Assembly (NCBI RefSeq): GCF_003112455.1
Contig: NZ_BDQX01000339.1
Location: 36,534-100,533, forward strand
Length of the DNA: 64,000 nucleotides
Origin: Paenibacillus agaridevorans
GTDB lineage: Bacteria > Bacillota > Bacilli > Paenibacillales > Paenibacillaceae
Direction of reading: 5' to 3'
The notes beneath the pieces were generated by a model that was not told where the DNA came from, searched no databases, and saw nothing but the letters and a program-made list of their open reading frames with translations. The position numbers and the translations under genes were made by a program. Numbering within the stretch: position 1 is the stretch's first letter; every line of letters begins with the position of its first letter. Shown piece after piece: positions 32,188 to 42,279 of this stretch.

Positions 32188-34065
32188 TCATTCGCGAAAG
32201 ACTGAAAATTGCCATGCTGCCGTTTTAACGCTGCTTTCGGGCATCCATACAATACGATAAAGCTGTGGCTCTCCCCACACGTCCCGAAGCTTCTCATCCT
32301 CAAGTTCAATCCGCTCGATCCGGCATTTTAGGAACGGCCCCGTATATTGCACCCGTACAGTTTCCCGACCTTCGGAGATTAGCCGAAGTTCATGGTTTGT
32401 TTTAGATACGGGTAAGCATGGGGTGATCCAATGCATGGCAATGTCAGCCGTTTCTTGAAGCAGGACAACTTCCTCTTTAATCGTTACTTTCGCCGTTTCT
32501 ATGCGGTGAAGCTCCACGCTTCGCCTCCAACTCTCTAATCCCGCCTCGGCCGGATAGGCTCCTGCCAGTTCAACTGTAAGGCTGGCCCTCTCTGGCGTCA
32601 CTTTATAGTCACAAGAATGGGCAGCGTATTCCTGGCCAGCCTGCTGTTGGAATCCATTGATGGCAGGCAGGTTGTGATAGGAGGATTGCATACACCAAAT
32701 GTCGTATCGCTGCTCGGAGAATGTCTGTGCAGTGTATGTCCCTACTCCGGGATCTACTAACAGCGGTTTGCCGTCAAGGTAGACAATGAACTGCCCAACA
32801 TCATTATGATTGTGATTTTCAGCGTTGTGCCCCCCTTTGGCAGATAGATAAAAGCCATTGGCCGCTTCTGAACTTTCTCTCGCCGTTATGATCTGCAAAT
32901 CAGACATCCAACTGTCTTGAAGGAACACCTCTTCCCGCCCAGGGGCGGTCAAATGCACGTAACAGGCAAGCTCTTGAAGCTCGCGATACAGGCATTCCGT
33001 CTGCAGCAGCATGCCTTGTTCGCGCCTTTGCCGATGGAGACGTCTTCCGAGCGCCGATAATTGTTGGTCCATAATCCGCTCCCCGTACCTGTAAAGACAA
33101 ACCGGAGTACCCGACTGACGTGCTGACCCGTCCGCATAGTTCACGAAATAATCATCATCAATATATGCTTTCAGCATAAAACGCCCAATTTCACGAATCA
33201 ACGGCTCATCGTATATATTTATTTGTCCGCCACTGGCCATATAGAGGATATCAAGACAGTCAAGCAGCGATCCCCCGGCACGGTACCAATACGAACTGCC
33301 CTCATCGCAGCCGCCGTCGGCCGTATAATTCGCGATAAACAAATCCAGCGTGCGCATCCCTTTAACGACGGCCTCAATTCTTCTTGCCTCGTCTGGCTCA
33401 TGCAGCAGAATAATCCCCAGACAGTTAGACGTGCACCAGGGAGCCCAATTATTAATTCCAAAAGGGTTAACCTCCAGCATCCACCAGAAATCATTGCGCT
33501 CCAGATAAGGATCGATGATGCGCCGCTTTAACTCTTTCTGAATGCGCTCTACCAGCAAAGGGCTTACTCCTGCAAGTGCCGGCTCTAGCAAATAAAGGCC
33601 CCATGCAAGCAAGGCGCCCGTTTCGCCGGCAAATAAATCAATGAGAGGCTCGGAGTCATCCGCGAGCGGCTCTTGCTTTCTTCGCCCCATGTATAAATGC
33701 GCGGGCAATATCCAGGTCGTCTCCTCGCAAGTAGCCCAAAGACCATTGATAAGATCATCCAGGAATCTCCCTTTTCCTTCAAGCCATTCCCCTACGATTA
33801 AAGCCTGGAGAGCGTGACGACGGATGAAATACGGTGTTTCATATCGTACTCTATTGCCCGTTCTGGCAAAATCCATAAAGAGTGCCGCATTCAGGGATGG
33901 CCATTCAAAATGTAAAAATTCTTCTGCACGCTGCACAATAAAGTGCTTTAATTCATCGGATAGCTCGCGCTGGGCAGACCATTCCGGACCAAACGGGTGA
34001 AGGGGCTGCAGCTGCAATAAATTGGATTTTAATTGTTTTGTATAGCGTCCGGTTAGCAACTTCAA
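32188..34065 (-). CDS. Heparinase II/III-family polysaccharide lyase or hydrolase
   Basis: 625 residues from TTG 34065 (AAAAGGAATGA before it). An (alpha/alpha) toroid of about 350 residues (NPFGINNWAPWCTSNCLG, DEGSSYWYRAGGS) is followed by the beta-sandwich domain that carries the family signature GGHNAENHNHNDVGQFIVYLDGKPLLVDPGVGTYT. Members cleave uronic-acid-containing chains by beta-elimination. No signal peptide is seen, so it should work on imported oligosaccharides in the cytoplasm. It follows the AraC sensor gene by 35 bases on the same strand. Confidence 0.88.
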   Translation of the reverse strand: MKLLTGRYTKQLKSNLLQLQPLHPFGPEWSAQRELSDELKHFIVQRAEEFLHFEWPSLNAALFMDFARTGNRVRYETPYFIRRHALQALIVGEWLEGKGRFLDDLINGLWATCEETTWILPAHLYMGRRKQEPLADDSEPLIDLFAGETGALLAWGLYLLEPALAGVSPLLVERIQKELKRRIIDPYLERNDFWWMLEVNPFGINNWAPWCTSNCLGIILLHEPDEARRIEAVVKGMRTLDLFIANYTADGGCDEGSSYWYRAGGSLLDCLDILYMASGGQINIYDEPLIREIGRFMLKAYIDDDYFVNYADGSARQSGTPVCLYRYGERIMDQQLSALGRRLHRQRREQGMLLQTECLYRELQELACYVHLTAPGREEVFLQDSWMSDLQIITARESSEAANGFYLSAKGGHNAENHNHNDVGQFIVYLDGKPLLVDPGVGTYTAQTFSEQRYDIWCMQSSYHNLPAINGFQQQAGQEYAAHSCDYKVTPERASLTVELAGAYPAEAGLESWRRSVELHRIETAKVTIKEEVVLLQETADIAMHWITPCLPVSKTNHELRLISEGRETVRVQYTGPFLKCRIERIELEDEKLRDVWGEPQLYRIVWMPESSVKTAAWQFSVFRE

Positions 34066-34100
34066 TCATTCCTTTTTTGATATTTGAGGTTGGAGGAGCT

Positions 34101-36476
34101 TTACGTAGGAAACGAGAACTCGGCGGCCTGTTGTTCCGCATGCTTCCGGTATTGTCCGGGCGTGATGCCCGTTGTTTTTTTGAACGTACGGATAAAATTT
34201 TGAACGGAAGTATACCGCAGTTTTTCGGCGATATCCTGAAGCTTGATCGTCGGGTTGTCGAGCATCTCCATCGCTTTCTTCATCCGGTATGCAATGACAT
34301 AGTCTACAAAATTCTCCTCGACGATCTGTTTGAATATTCGGCTGAGCTGAACGGGATGAATATGGACGAGATCGGCACAGAGCTGTAAGGAGATATCTTG
34401 ATCATAGCGGGCATGGATATACTTCAGCACTTCTTGCACAATGCGGATTCTTTCGGCTGTTTGGTCCTCCTGCTTGGGCACCAAGAGCGGGATGATCGCC
34501 GTCTTGAAATAATGATTCATATCCGATATCGTCGGTTGTTCGGCAAGCGAGAGAAGGAGCGATTCGATCATTTCCTGCGACACGGCCTTACTCTGCTGTT
34601 GTTTAGACGCCTTGATCAAGGATGCAAAAAGCCGGGTGAAGAAACCGGTGACAAACTCCCTTGTCATTTCGTATCCATCCTTCATTGTCTCGGTCAACAG
34701 ATCGAATGTTTCTAAAGCTTCTTCGATTCGCCAGGCTTGCAACGCCGCGCATATTTTCACTTCTTGCTCATAAAGAACATCCACCTGGAAAGCAAGCCGG
34801 GGTTCAAGCTCATTCATTATTATGGTTTCTTTATCGCCCAGCATGAAGCGGTAGCGCAATGCACGGACTGCTTCGATATAGGCATCGTGTACATCCGATA
34901 TGCCAAAGCTTGAATGACTTGCAGCGATAAAAACCGGGAAAGGCAAGTGACGGCGAAATACGCTGAGCAGCTCGTTCCCATACGTCCGAAGCGATTCATT
35001 GCCGGGAGGATGCGCCATAGGAATCAGAACAGCGAATAAGCCCGGATGCATGGTTAGAATATGAGGGACAAGACTTCGTAACCGCAGAACCTCTTGAGCG
35101 ATATTCTGCACGCAATAGAAAAATAAATATTGGTCGTTTCGCGAGTAGGTCTTATCGAGCATCAACTGATCTGTTTCGATGAGGAACAGAGCGTAGTGAG
35201 CTTCGTCTTGTCCGGCTGTCCAATTCGTCATGACTGCGGAATCCTGGGGATTACCGAGCAGCAGTTGGTGCAAACGGTAATGTTCCATATGCGTAAAGTA
35301 GGCGGCAGCTTCCTCCGACAGCTTTTGATTTTGTTCCATCACGCCGCTTACAAAACGATCGAGCCATTGAATTTCATCTCCGACGAAACCCTCCGTCTGC
35401 CCATCGGATAGCTTGCCGGTAAGTCGCTGTACAGGTTCGTAAATTTTACGGGATGCCTTCAATGCGATGAATACGGCGATTAGAATAAGAGTGAGACTAA
35501 TAAGAGAAATCGTATACAAGGTTTGTTTGGGTTTCGAATTCAAAGCCTCCATAGGAATCGAAATGATATAGTTCCATTCATGAGTACCGGAGGGCATTGT
35601 ATAAATCAAGCTATGCTCGCCCCCCAAATTTGCCGTATATTTTCCGATGGCGGAAAGATCGCCTGGGGAGTCGCCGGAGTTCGTGGGATGGTTTAACTCC
35701 TGAACGATATCGTCGTTCAGACGGGTTCCGACGGCATCCGGGTTAGAGTGCATAAGGATGTAGCCGTCTCTATTGGCAATGAACATGGACGATGACGGGT
35801 ATTCGGGAGGCAGCGTCAACAGCCGGCTTAGCTTGCTCGCATCGAAGTAAATGATAATGGCTCCGCCCAGCGAGTTGCCCGTGCTTTGCATGAAAGGGTA
35901 TATCACAGTAATGACCGGCTTCGTAAATCGTTCGTTGACTTGTAGTCCCATACGCGTATCGATCCAGCGGCTGCCGATGGGATGGTTACGGGATTCGTCC
36001 AACACCTTGGGGTCGTTGAACTGCTCTTCCGTTAAGATGTTTCCGTCGGAGGTCATAACTTTTTTGTAATTAGGAGAGTAGAAATCGACTTCCAGCGCGT
36101 GGTCCATACCGCCTTTTACGACGTTGAGCATTTCCCCCAATTGCAGAACCGTTTTCCAATTGGCCGCGACAAGATCCTCACTCGTGAAACGATTAAGCGT
36201 AGCGAGATTATGGGAATTGTAATTGTGATAGGTGAATTGAAACAGCAGATCGTTCAGACGTCTAAAAACCGCCTCCATTTCTTGTTCGTTCTGACGCAAA
36301 AAGTACATATTGGATTGATAGGCTTGATCAAGAATGATGGATGACGTAAATTTTGCGGCGAACAGTCCGATAACGGCTACGGGAATGCTGGATAGAAGCA
36401 GCAGGCTGACCAGCAGCTTTTTTTTCATTTGATGGCCGAAGCGTATCCAGGTCCTTAAGCCTTGAAGCTTCTTCAT
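34101..36476 (-). CDS. AraC-family regulator with membrane-anchored extracellular sensor
   Basis: 791 residues from ATG 36476 (AGGAG 12 bases upstream; TTG 36509 adds 11). TM1 (KKLLVSLLLLSSIPVAVIGLF) and TM2 (ISLISLTLILIAVFIALKAS) bracket an extracellular dCache-like domain of about 260 residues (GGAIIIYFDASKLSRLL, IANRDGYILMHSNPDAVGT). The C-terminus is an AraC helix-turn-helix pair (LVHIHPVQLSRIFKQIVEENF, EKLRYTSVQNFIRTFKKTTGITPGQYRKH). It is divergent from the sugar ABC genes and upstream of the lyase, so it probably senses the polysaccharide fragment and activates both sides. Confidence 0.88.
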   Translation of the reverse strand: MKKLQGLRTWIRFGHQMKKKLLVSLLLLSSIPVAVIGLFAAKFTSSIILDQAYQSNMYFLRQNEQEMEAVFRRLNDLLFQFTYHNYNSHNLATLNRFTSEDLVAANWKTVLQLGEMLNVVKGGMDHALEVDFYSPNYKKVMTSDGNILTEEQFNDPKVLDESRNHPIGSRWIDTRMGLQVNERFTKPVITVIYPFMQSTGNSLGGAIIIYFDASKLSRLLTLPPEYPSSSMFIANRDGYILMHSNPDAVGTRLNDDIVQELNHPTNSGDSPGDLSAIGKYTANLGGEHSLIYTMPSGTHEWNYIISIPMEALNSKPKQTLYTISLISLTLILIAVFIALKASRKIYEPVQRLTGKLSDGQTEGFVGDEIQWLDRFVSGVMEQNQKLSEEAAAYFTHMEHYRLHQLLLGNPQDSAVMTNWTAGQDEAHYALFLIETDQLMLDKTYSRNDQYLFFYCVQNIAQEVLRLRSLVPHILTMHPGLFAVLIPMAHPPGNESLRTYGNELLSVFRRHLPFPVFIAASHSSFGISDVHDAYIEAVRALRYRFMLGDKETIIMNELEPRLAFQVDVLYEQEVKICAALQAWRIEEALETFDLLTETMKDGYEMTREFVTGFFTRLFASLIKASKQQQSKAVSQEMIESLLLSLAEQPTISDMNHYFKTAIIPLLVPKQEDQTAERIRIVQEVLKYIHARYDQDISLQLCADLVHIHPVQLSRIFKQIVEENFVDYVIAYRMKKAMEMLDNPTIKLQDIAEKLRYTSVQNFIRTFKKTTGITPGQYRKHAEQQAAEFSFPT

Positions 36477-36668
36477 CAAGGGAGTCAACTCCTGTACAGA
36501 TAATTTCAATATGCCTGGACCCCATTATAGCATCAAGCGTACCCGTCATTGGAAGTATCATTATTTTCTCATGTATCATTTTTTAGTGGCAGTGCGGCGC
36601 AGAGGCTAGAGATATTCATTAAAAAGTGATTATTGATTGTTACGGAGAATTCCGCAATGATGGGGTCA

Positions 36669-36682
36669 TGTCATCGATGACA
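36669..36682. promoter_or_regulatory. 14-bp palindrome before the sugar ABC operon
   Basis: TGTCATCGATGACA is a perfect palindrome, followed by CATTTTTTAAAAAA and 16 bases later the AGGAGGG of the first permease gene. It could be an operator or, with the T run, a terminator-like leader element. The rest of 36510-36710 shows no clear promoter. Confidence 0.5.
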
Positions 36683-36710
36683 CATTTTTTAAAAAACAGG
36701 AGGGAACCGA

Positions 36711-37667
36711 TTGGAAGTAACGACAAACGCCGGGGATCAAATACGTACAGAAGCTCATAGGCGCCGGCAAAGCGGCTTTCGTCGTTTACGGAAAGAAAAG
36801 TATTTGTGGTTATTGGTTTTGCCGGGGCTGATCTACTTCGCCGTATTTAAGTATTTGCCGATGTTCGGCATTGTGATCGCCTTTAAGAAGTACAACCCCT
36901 TTACGGGCATTTGGAAGAGCCCCTGGGCCGGCTTCGAATATTTTCAACGCATGATGGACAGTCCCGATGTTTTACGCGTTTTATGGAACACGCTTGTGCT
37001 CAGTTTTTATCAGATCGCCTTTGTGTTTTTCGTACCGATCGTTTTGGCGTTGATGATTAATGAGATAGCCTATCCTTGGTTGAAACGGCTGATCCAGACG
37101 GTCATTTATTTGCCGCATTTTTTGTCCTGGGTCGTCGTGGCGGGCGTTTTTTACCTTCTGTTCAACAGCGGCGGAAGTGTGACAAGCATTCTCGCGGGCC
37201 TTGGCTATGACAATGCGAATGTGCTGACGGATCCGGCGATGTTCCGGCCGCTTATCATTTTGCAATCGATCTGGAAAGAAGCGGGCTGGGGAACCATCCT
37301 TTATTTGGCCGCTCTCCTGGGCGTCGACCCGGAGCTGTACGAAGCGGCCAAAATCGACGGCGCCGGACGGTTCCGCCAAATGTGGAATATTTCGCTTCCG
37401 GGTATTAGAAGCACAGTTTGCATCCTGCTTATTCTCCGGATGGGGAGCGTGCTGGATGTCGGCTTCGAGCAAATCTTTCTTATGCTGAACCCGCAAGTAT
37501 CCCAAGTCGGTGAAGTAATCGATACTTATGTATACTTTCTGGGGATACGCCAAGGAAACTTCAGCTTCGCGGCAGCCGTCGGCTTGACGAAAGGGATTGT
37601 CGGATTGTTGATGATCGCATCGGCGAATTGGTTGACTAGGAGATTGGGAGAAAAAGGGTTGTTTTAA
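36711..37667 (+). CDS. Sugar ABC transporter permease (LplB type, CUT1)
   Basis: 318 residues from TTG 36711 (AGGAGGG, short spacing). Six transmembrane helices, starting with YLWLLVLPGLIYFAVFKYLPMFG. The inner-loop EAA motif that touches the ATPase is EAAKIDGAGRFRQMWNISLPGI. It forms a channel with the YtcP-like permease downstream. No ATPase gene lies in the locus, as is usual where one shared MsmX-type ATPase serves many CUT1 systems. Confidence 0.9.
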   Translation: MEVTTNAGDQIRTEAHRRRQSGFRRLRKEKYLWLLVLPGLIYFAVFKYLPMFGIVIAFKKYNPFTGIWKSPWAGFEYFQRMMDSPDVLRVLWNTLVLSFYQIAFVFFVPIVLALMINEIAYPWLKRLIQTVIYLPHFLSWVVVAGVFYLLFNSGGSVTSILAGLGYDNANVLTDPAMFRPLIILQSIWKEAGWGTILYLAALLGVDPELYEAAKIDGAGRFRQMWNISLPGIRSTVCILLILRMGSVLDVGFEQIFLMLNPQVSQVGEVIDTYVYFLGIRQGNFSFAAAVGLTKGIVGLLMIASANWLTRRLGEKGLF

Positions 37668-37711
37668 AAGATAAGAAATTCAACTTGAAAGTAATTGGAG
37701 GAGGTCATTCT

Positions 37712-39265
37712 ATGAAAGTTACGAAACCCGCATTCACGATGTTGAGCATCCTTACGACAGCAAGCCTGCTTGCCGCCTGTGCATCATCCCCGGCTGATCC
37801 ATCGCCGACGCCAGCTTCAACCGCAAGTCCGAAAGCGGATGACATGAATAAGAAATATGCGGTGAAAGCGATGACGATTTTGTACGGGAATCCGCCGGCA
37901 GCTTCCGGCTACGGGATTCAGGCCATCAACGAGCGGTATAACATCGATTTTCAATTCAACTCGGTTCCATCCGGCGATTACAACAATAAGCTTGCAACCG
38001 CATTCGCATCCGGCAATATTCCTGATATCACTTTAATAGAAGATAGTACTCAAACGTTCTACAACTATGCGGAGGCAGGAGCTTTTTTACCGCTGGAGGA
38101 CTATATCAAGGATTATCCCAACTTATCCAAAATTCCGCAGGATGTACTAGATCTGATGACGTATAAAGGCCATCTATATGGAATTCCACGGATCCGTGCG
38201 GCCTCCAACTGGGTACTATCGATCCGGAAAGACTGGTTGGATAAGCTCAATCTTCCGATGCCGACCACCTACGAGGAATTGACGAACGTCATGAAAGCAT
38301 TCACGGAAAACGATCCGGACGGCAATGGCCAAAAGGATACTTACGGCATGGCGATGTCCTACGCCTCTGGATTTATAAGCAGCGTTGCGGCGTTCACACC
38401 GACCAAGGTGATGCCGTTCCAGTCGTGGGTGGAGGACGGGAAAGGCGGAATTTTGCCTGGCTGGGCTGCGCCGAACGGGAGGGAGCTTGTTAAGCTTGTG
38501 ACCGATTGGTACCGAGAGGGGTATATCAGCAAAGATTTCGTACTGATGAAATCTAGCCAATCGGAAGAAGATTTCTTGCTCGGCAAGGCCGGCATTCACG
38601 GCGATTTCGCTTTCAATGCGTACTCTCCGGAGCGGTTGAACAAGGCAAGAGCCGCCAACCCCGACTTTCAATGGGACGTCGTTCCACCGCTGACTGCGTT
38701 GGACGGGACGGAAGGCTCGTATTCCCTTGGCAGCGGGTTCTATGGCTTTAATGTTCTATCGGCAAAAGCCGGCAGCGACGAAGGGAAAGTCCACCGCCTA
38801 TTGCAAATACTCGACGATCAAATGAATGCATCCGGCATCGTGCCGTTCGGCGATGGGGAAGAAGGCGTTCATTTTACGAACAATGCCGACGGTACCAAGT
38901 CGTACACGAGCTTGGGCAATTCGGAACGGCCCGGCTTATATTTGCTGACGAATCCGATTCCGGAAGGCGATTTCCTCATTAACCCAAGCCTGCCCGATGA
39001 GATCAAACAAATTCAGAAAAAAGCCATTGACACCGCGCTATCCGGGACGCCGTATAAGGACGCGAGTCTCGGTGTGATATCTAAAACGAAGATCGATAAG
39101 GGCGAGGAGTTATCCAAATTTTTGCTGGACGGGGTCGTTAATATAATCGTCAATGGAGAACCAATCGACAATTACGATCTATTGATTGAGGAATGGAAGA
39201 CCCGGGGCGCGGATCAAATGATTCAAGAGATGAACGAAAGCTACAAGGCCAAGAACGCAAAGTAG
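37712..39265 (+). CDS. Oligosaccharide-binding lipoprotein (LplA type)
   Basis: 517 residues from ATG 37712 (GGAGGAGG, spacing 7). Signal peptide with lipobox LLAAC, then a Ser/Thr/Pro linker and the family 1 extracellular binding fold (YGIQAINERYNIDFQFNSVPSGDYNNKLATAFASGNIPDI, GIPRIRAASNWVLSIRKDWLDKLNLPMPTTYEEL). It contains a calcium-site-like loop, ENDPDGNGQKDTYG. It presents oligosaccharide to the two adjacent permeases. Confidence 0.9.
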   Translation: MKVTKPAFTMLSILTTASLLAACASSPADPSPTPASTASPKADDMNKKYAVKAMTILYGNPPAASGYGIQAINERYNIDFQFNSVPSGDYNNKLATAFASGNIPDITLIEDSTQTFYNYAEAGAFLPLEDYIKDYPNLSKIPQDVLDLMTYKGHLYGIPRIRAASNWVLSIRKDWLDKLNLPMPTTYEELTNVMKAFTENDPDGNGQKDTYGMAMSYASGFISSVAAFTPTKVMPFQSWVEDGKGGILPGWAAPNGRELVKLVTDWYREGYISKDFVLMKSSQSEEDFLLGKAGIHGDFAFNAYSPERLNKARAANPDFQWDVVPPLTALDGTEGSYSLGSGFYGFNVLSAKAGSDEGKVHRLLQILDDQMNASGIVPFGDGEEGVHFTNNADGTKSYTSLGNSERPGLYLLTNPIPEGDFLINPSLPDEIKQIQKKAIDTALSGTPYKDASLGVISKTKIDKGEELSKFLLDGVVNIIVNGEPIDNYDLLIEEWKTRGADQMIQEMNESYKAKNAK

Positions 39266-39344
39266 GGATTCGTTCGGCGAGCTGCGAGGGAGGTGTTTCG
39301 AACCTCGCCGTCTCGCAGCGTATTAATCGAAAGGAGGGGCGGCT

Positions 39345-40220
39345 TTGTTTTCCACGAAATGGTCTTATCGTATTTTTGACGGCACTAATATACTCCTGTT
39401 GCTCGGATTCTCCGTGTTGACATTCATTCCGTTTCTCCATGTGTTCGCCATGTCGTTCTTGTCGCTCGACAACGCGAAGGAGTTTCAACGGTTCCTGCTA
39501 TGGCCGACACAATGGGATTTCACTTCCTATCAGTATATTTACGATACCCGTATTTTTTTTAGCAGCTTAAAAAATACCGTATGGATTACCGTTGTCGGTA
39601 CGCTTATCAATATCGCCTTCACTTCTTCCATGGCTTATTCATGCTCGCGTCGTTCGTTCAGCGGCAAGAGATGGATCATGCTGATGGTCTTGTTCACCAT
39701 GCTCTTCAACGGCGGCTTGATCCCGACCTATCTTGTGGTCAACGGGTTGGGTCTTATCGATTCGCTATGGGCGATCGTGATTCCGAGCGCCGTGTCGGCA
39801 TTCAATATGATCGTGCTCAAGGAGTTTTTCGAGGGCATTCACGAAAGCATTCTGGAATCGGCCAAAATTGATGGCTGCAATGATCTCGGCATTTTTTTCC
39901 GAATCGTGCTGCCGTTATCCCTGCCGGCGCTGGCCACATTCACGTTGTTTTATGCGGTAGCCAACTGGAATCAATATTTCGCTTCCATAATATATACTAA
40001 CAGCTCGGATTTATGGCCCTTACAGGTCCTGTTAAGACAGGTCGTGATGGTCGGACAAAGCGATATTTTCGGGGCAATCGACTTGAGCGCGCCGCCGCCT
40101 CCGCCGCTGTCCATCCAAATGGCGACGGTTATGTATACTTCACTGCCAATTCTACTCTTGTATCCTTTCCTGCAAAAGTACTTCGTCAAAGGAATGACGC
40201 TCGGAGCCGTTAAGGGATGA
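39345..40220 (+). CDS. Sugar ABC transporter permease (YtcP type, CUT1)
   Basis: 291 residues from TTG 39345, with AAAGGAGGGG 8 bases upstream. Six helices (ILLLLGFSVLTFIPFLHVFAMSF first). EAA loop ESAKIDGCNDLGIFFRIVLPLSLPALATF. Second half of the channel with the permease at 36711. Confidence 0.92.
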   Translation: MFSTKWSYRIFDGTNILLLLGFSVLTFIPFLHVFAMSFLSLDNAKEFQRFLLWPTQWDFTSYQYIYDTRIFFSSLKNTVWITVVGTLINIAFTSSMAYSCSRRSFSGKRWIMLMVLFTMLFNGGLIPTYLVVNGLGLIDSLWAIVIPSAVSAFNMIVLKEFFEGIHESILESAKIDGCNDLGIFFRIVLPLSLPALATFTLFYAVANWNQYFASIIYTNSSDLWPLQVLLRQVVMVGQSDIFGAIDLSAPPPPPLSIQMATVMYTSLPILLLYPFLQKYFVKGMTLGAVKG

Positions 40221-40254
40221 GCGGAGGTTAAATCCAATTTGGGAGGTTGCCAGG

Positions 40255-42015
40255 ATGAAAGAAAACAAGCGATTGATGGGCCGCCGGGAGGTGCTGTCTT
40301 ATCTTGGGATGGCCGGAGCGGCCGTTATGCTGGGCGGTACGGCGGCTTACGGTGCGGAAAGTATGACGGAAGAGCAAGGGGATAACGAATTACGGAAGCT
40401 GCAGCATTCGCTTGCATCCGGTACCGGCGCAAGCGGTATCGGTTACGGCGCTGAAACGGTGCAAGAGACTCTCGACAGAATTCAAAAAAGAACCATCATC
40501 GACGCTAGAGAATTCGGGTTATCTATCGGCTCCATCAATGACACCGCGACGCTCATTAACGCGATACAAGAATGCTATAACAACGGGCTAACGCTTGGCG
40601 TAAGCGGTCTTCTTGATTTTGGCGACGCCGAATTGATTATCGATACCCCATGCGATATTTGGGGTAGCGGCTGGTTCAAGGATCTTAGGTTTATCATCGG
40701 AGGAGCCACGAATGGCGATCTGTGGGCACGGATAGACGGCATAGGGGTGATATCTTCCGCTGCAGGCGGAGATCACGGTTTTGTGGTACGAAAAGGCAGG
40801 TTCCTTGACTTCTTGAATATTCGGGCAAGGCTGGTCGATACGGTGATCAAGGGGGAGTCCTTCACGAATACGGGCAGACATGCGGTTGGACTTATCACGA
40901 TCGATAATCTTAACGCGCTTGATGTCGGATCTATGGTGAAGCTGATCAAGCAAGGCGGGGACTTATATGCGTTTAATGACATTAAGATACAGAACAGCAG
41001 AGGCTGGTTTTTACGCGATTACGGGACGTATATCGAACAAATAGACGGTCTGGTGTATGCCGATAATTACACCCACTTCGGGCGTAATATGCCAACTTCC
41101 AAAAATCATTTGCGGGTCCAAGATGCCGAATGGCTGAACATCGGAGGAACGAACACGATGTTCGAAGGGGGGGAAGAGGCCGTATACATCAGCGAGGTTG
41201 GCCAATTGGCGATCGGCGGTTCCACTCTAATCGGTTTGACCGGGCAAAATAGGCCGGCAAGCGCTTTGAAGATTGCGAACAGCAGCAAGTTCCTTTCGGC
41301 TAGCATTGCAGAAGGCGCGATTAAATTCGAAAAGCCTTCTCTGCACGGTATCGAAATTTCATCCCCTTCCGGCATGATTCATATGGGAACGACCCAAGGC
41401 GCGATAGATGCAAGAATTGGTTCAAACGCAAGTCCGTCTTACTTCGGTACTACCGATCTGTCAACGATCGATCATTACGGCGTATCCATTTCGGGCGGCG
41501 TTGCGGCGTACGGAGAATGCCAATCCGACGGGTTATTCATTAACGGGGGCGGCGTTTCGAGCAAATTGAAGGATCGCAACGAATCCACGGCCCTTCGAAC
41601 CAATATGAAAAAGCTTGGAAACCGGGCGGCGGTAGCTTCTGTAACCGTGACCGCTACAGTGCCCGAAAATACGGGAACAACTTTAATCGGCCCCACCGAT
41701 ATGTCGACAATATCCGGCCATACCCCGACCGGAGCCGAAATATTCGTCCAAGCCTATAATGCGGACGGCTCCAAGGTCGCCGTCTATCATTTGCTCTATC
41801 GCCGAGCCTCGGCAACCGTGGCGGAGGTCAAAACCGTTTCGTTCAGCGAGGAGTCGTCAATCGTCGATGGCACGCCCGCTTTTTCCTGGGGAACGTCCAG
41901 CTCAGGTTCCTTGCAGATATTTCCGAAATCGAAAACGGGCGGCGGCGGAACGGTTACGGGAAGCTTCACTTTCATCATCTCTTCGATCGGCGGTGTGACT
42001 TTCGGAACGAGATAA
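40255..42015 (+). CDS. Tat-exported right-handed beta-helix protein (pectate-lyase superfamily)
   Basis: 586 residues. The N-terminus carries a twin-arginine signal (MGRREVLSYLGMAGAAVMLGGTAAYGAE). DAREFGLSIGSINDTATLINAIQECYNNG resembles the entry strand of the pectate-lyase-3/tailspike beta-helix, followed by many short strand repeats up to about residue 440. A Thr/Ser/Gly-rich beta domain closes the protein. Export in folded form by Tat suggests a cofactor or fast folding. The next gene, 42 bases on, is tatA. It is probably an outer polysaccharide-degrading enzyme of this locus; catalytic residues were not identified. Confidence 0.75.
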   Translation: MKENKRLMGRREVLSYLGMAGAAVMLGGTAAYGAESMTEEQGDNELRKLQHSLASGTGASGIGYGAETVQETLDRIQKRTIIDAREFGLSIGSINDTATLINAIQECYNNGLTLGVSGLLDFGDAELIIDTPCDIWGSGWFKDLRFIIGGATNGDLWARIDGIGVISSAAGGDHGFVVRKGRFLDFLNIRARLVDTVIKGESFTNTGRHAVGLITIDNLNALDVGSMVKLIKQGGDLYAFNDIKIQNSRGWFLRDYGTYIEQIDGLVYADNYTHFGRNMPTSKNHLRVQDAEWLNIGGTNTMFEGGEEAVYISEVGQLAIGGSTLIGLTGQNRPASALKIANSSKFLSASIAEGAIKFEKPSLHGIEISSPSGMIHMGTTQGAIDARIGSNASPSYFGTTDLSTIDHYGVSISGGVAAYGECQSDGLFINGGGVSSKLKDRNESTALRTNMKKLGNRAAVASVTVTATVPENTGTTLIGPTDMSTISGHTPTGAEIFVQAYNADGSKVAVYHLLYRRASATVAEVKTVSFSEESSIVDGTPAFSWGTSSSGSLQIFPKSKTGGGGTVTGSFTFIISSIGGVTFGTR

Positions 42016-42057
42016 TCGGAGAGTCTCGCGGAGGAATTACTAATAGGAGGGATGGGT

Positions 42058-42252
42058 ATGCCTAATATTGGTACGACGGGTATTATCTTGATTATCTTAG
42101 TAGCGCTGCTGTTGTTTGGTCCCAGTAAGCTCCCTGAGCTCGGAAGAGCCTTCGGACGCACGCTTCGTGAATTCAAGAGCGGGACGAAAGAGCTGTTGAC
42201 CGGGACGGAGAAAGAAACACATAGAGGTGCTGACAACGAAAATATCGACTAA
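42058..42252 (+). CDS. tatA: Sec-independent translocase protein TatA/E
   Basis: 64 residues from ATG 42058 (AGGAGG, spacing 7). One N-terminal transmembrane helix ([26 protein letters not shown]) with the family FGPxKLPxLGRAxG hinge, an amphipathic helix and an acidic tail. TatA oligomers form the passage for folded Tat substrates. The gene follows directly on a Tat-signal protein, an arrangement known for Bacillus PhoD and YwbN, but no tatC is present here. Confidence 0.92.
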   Translation: MPNIGTTGIILIILVALLLFGPSKLPELGRAFGRTLREFKSGTKELLTGTEKETHRGADNENID

Positions 42253-42279
42253 TGAAGTATGAAATATATAATCAATCTC

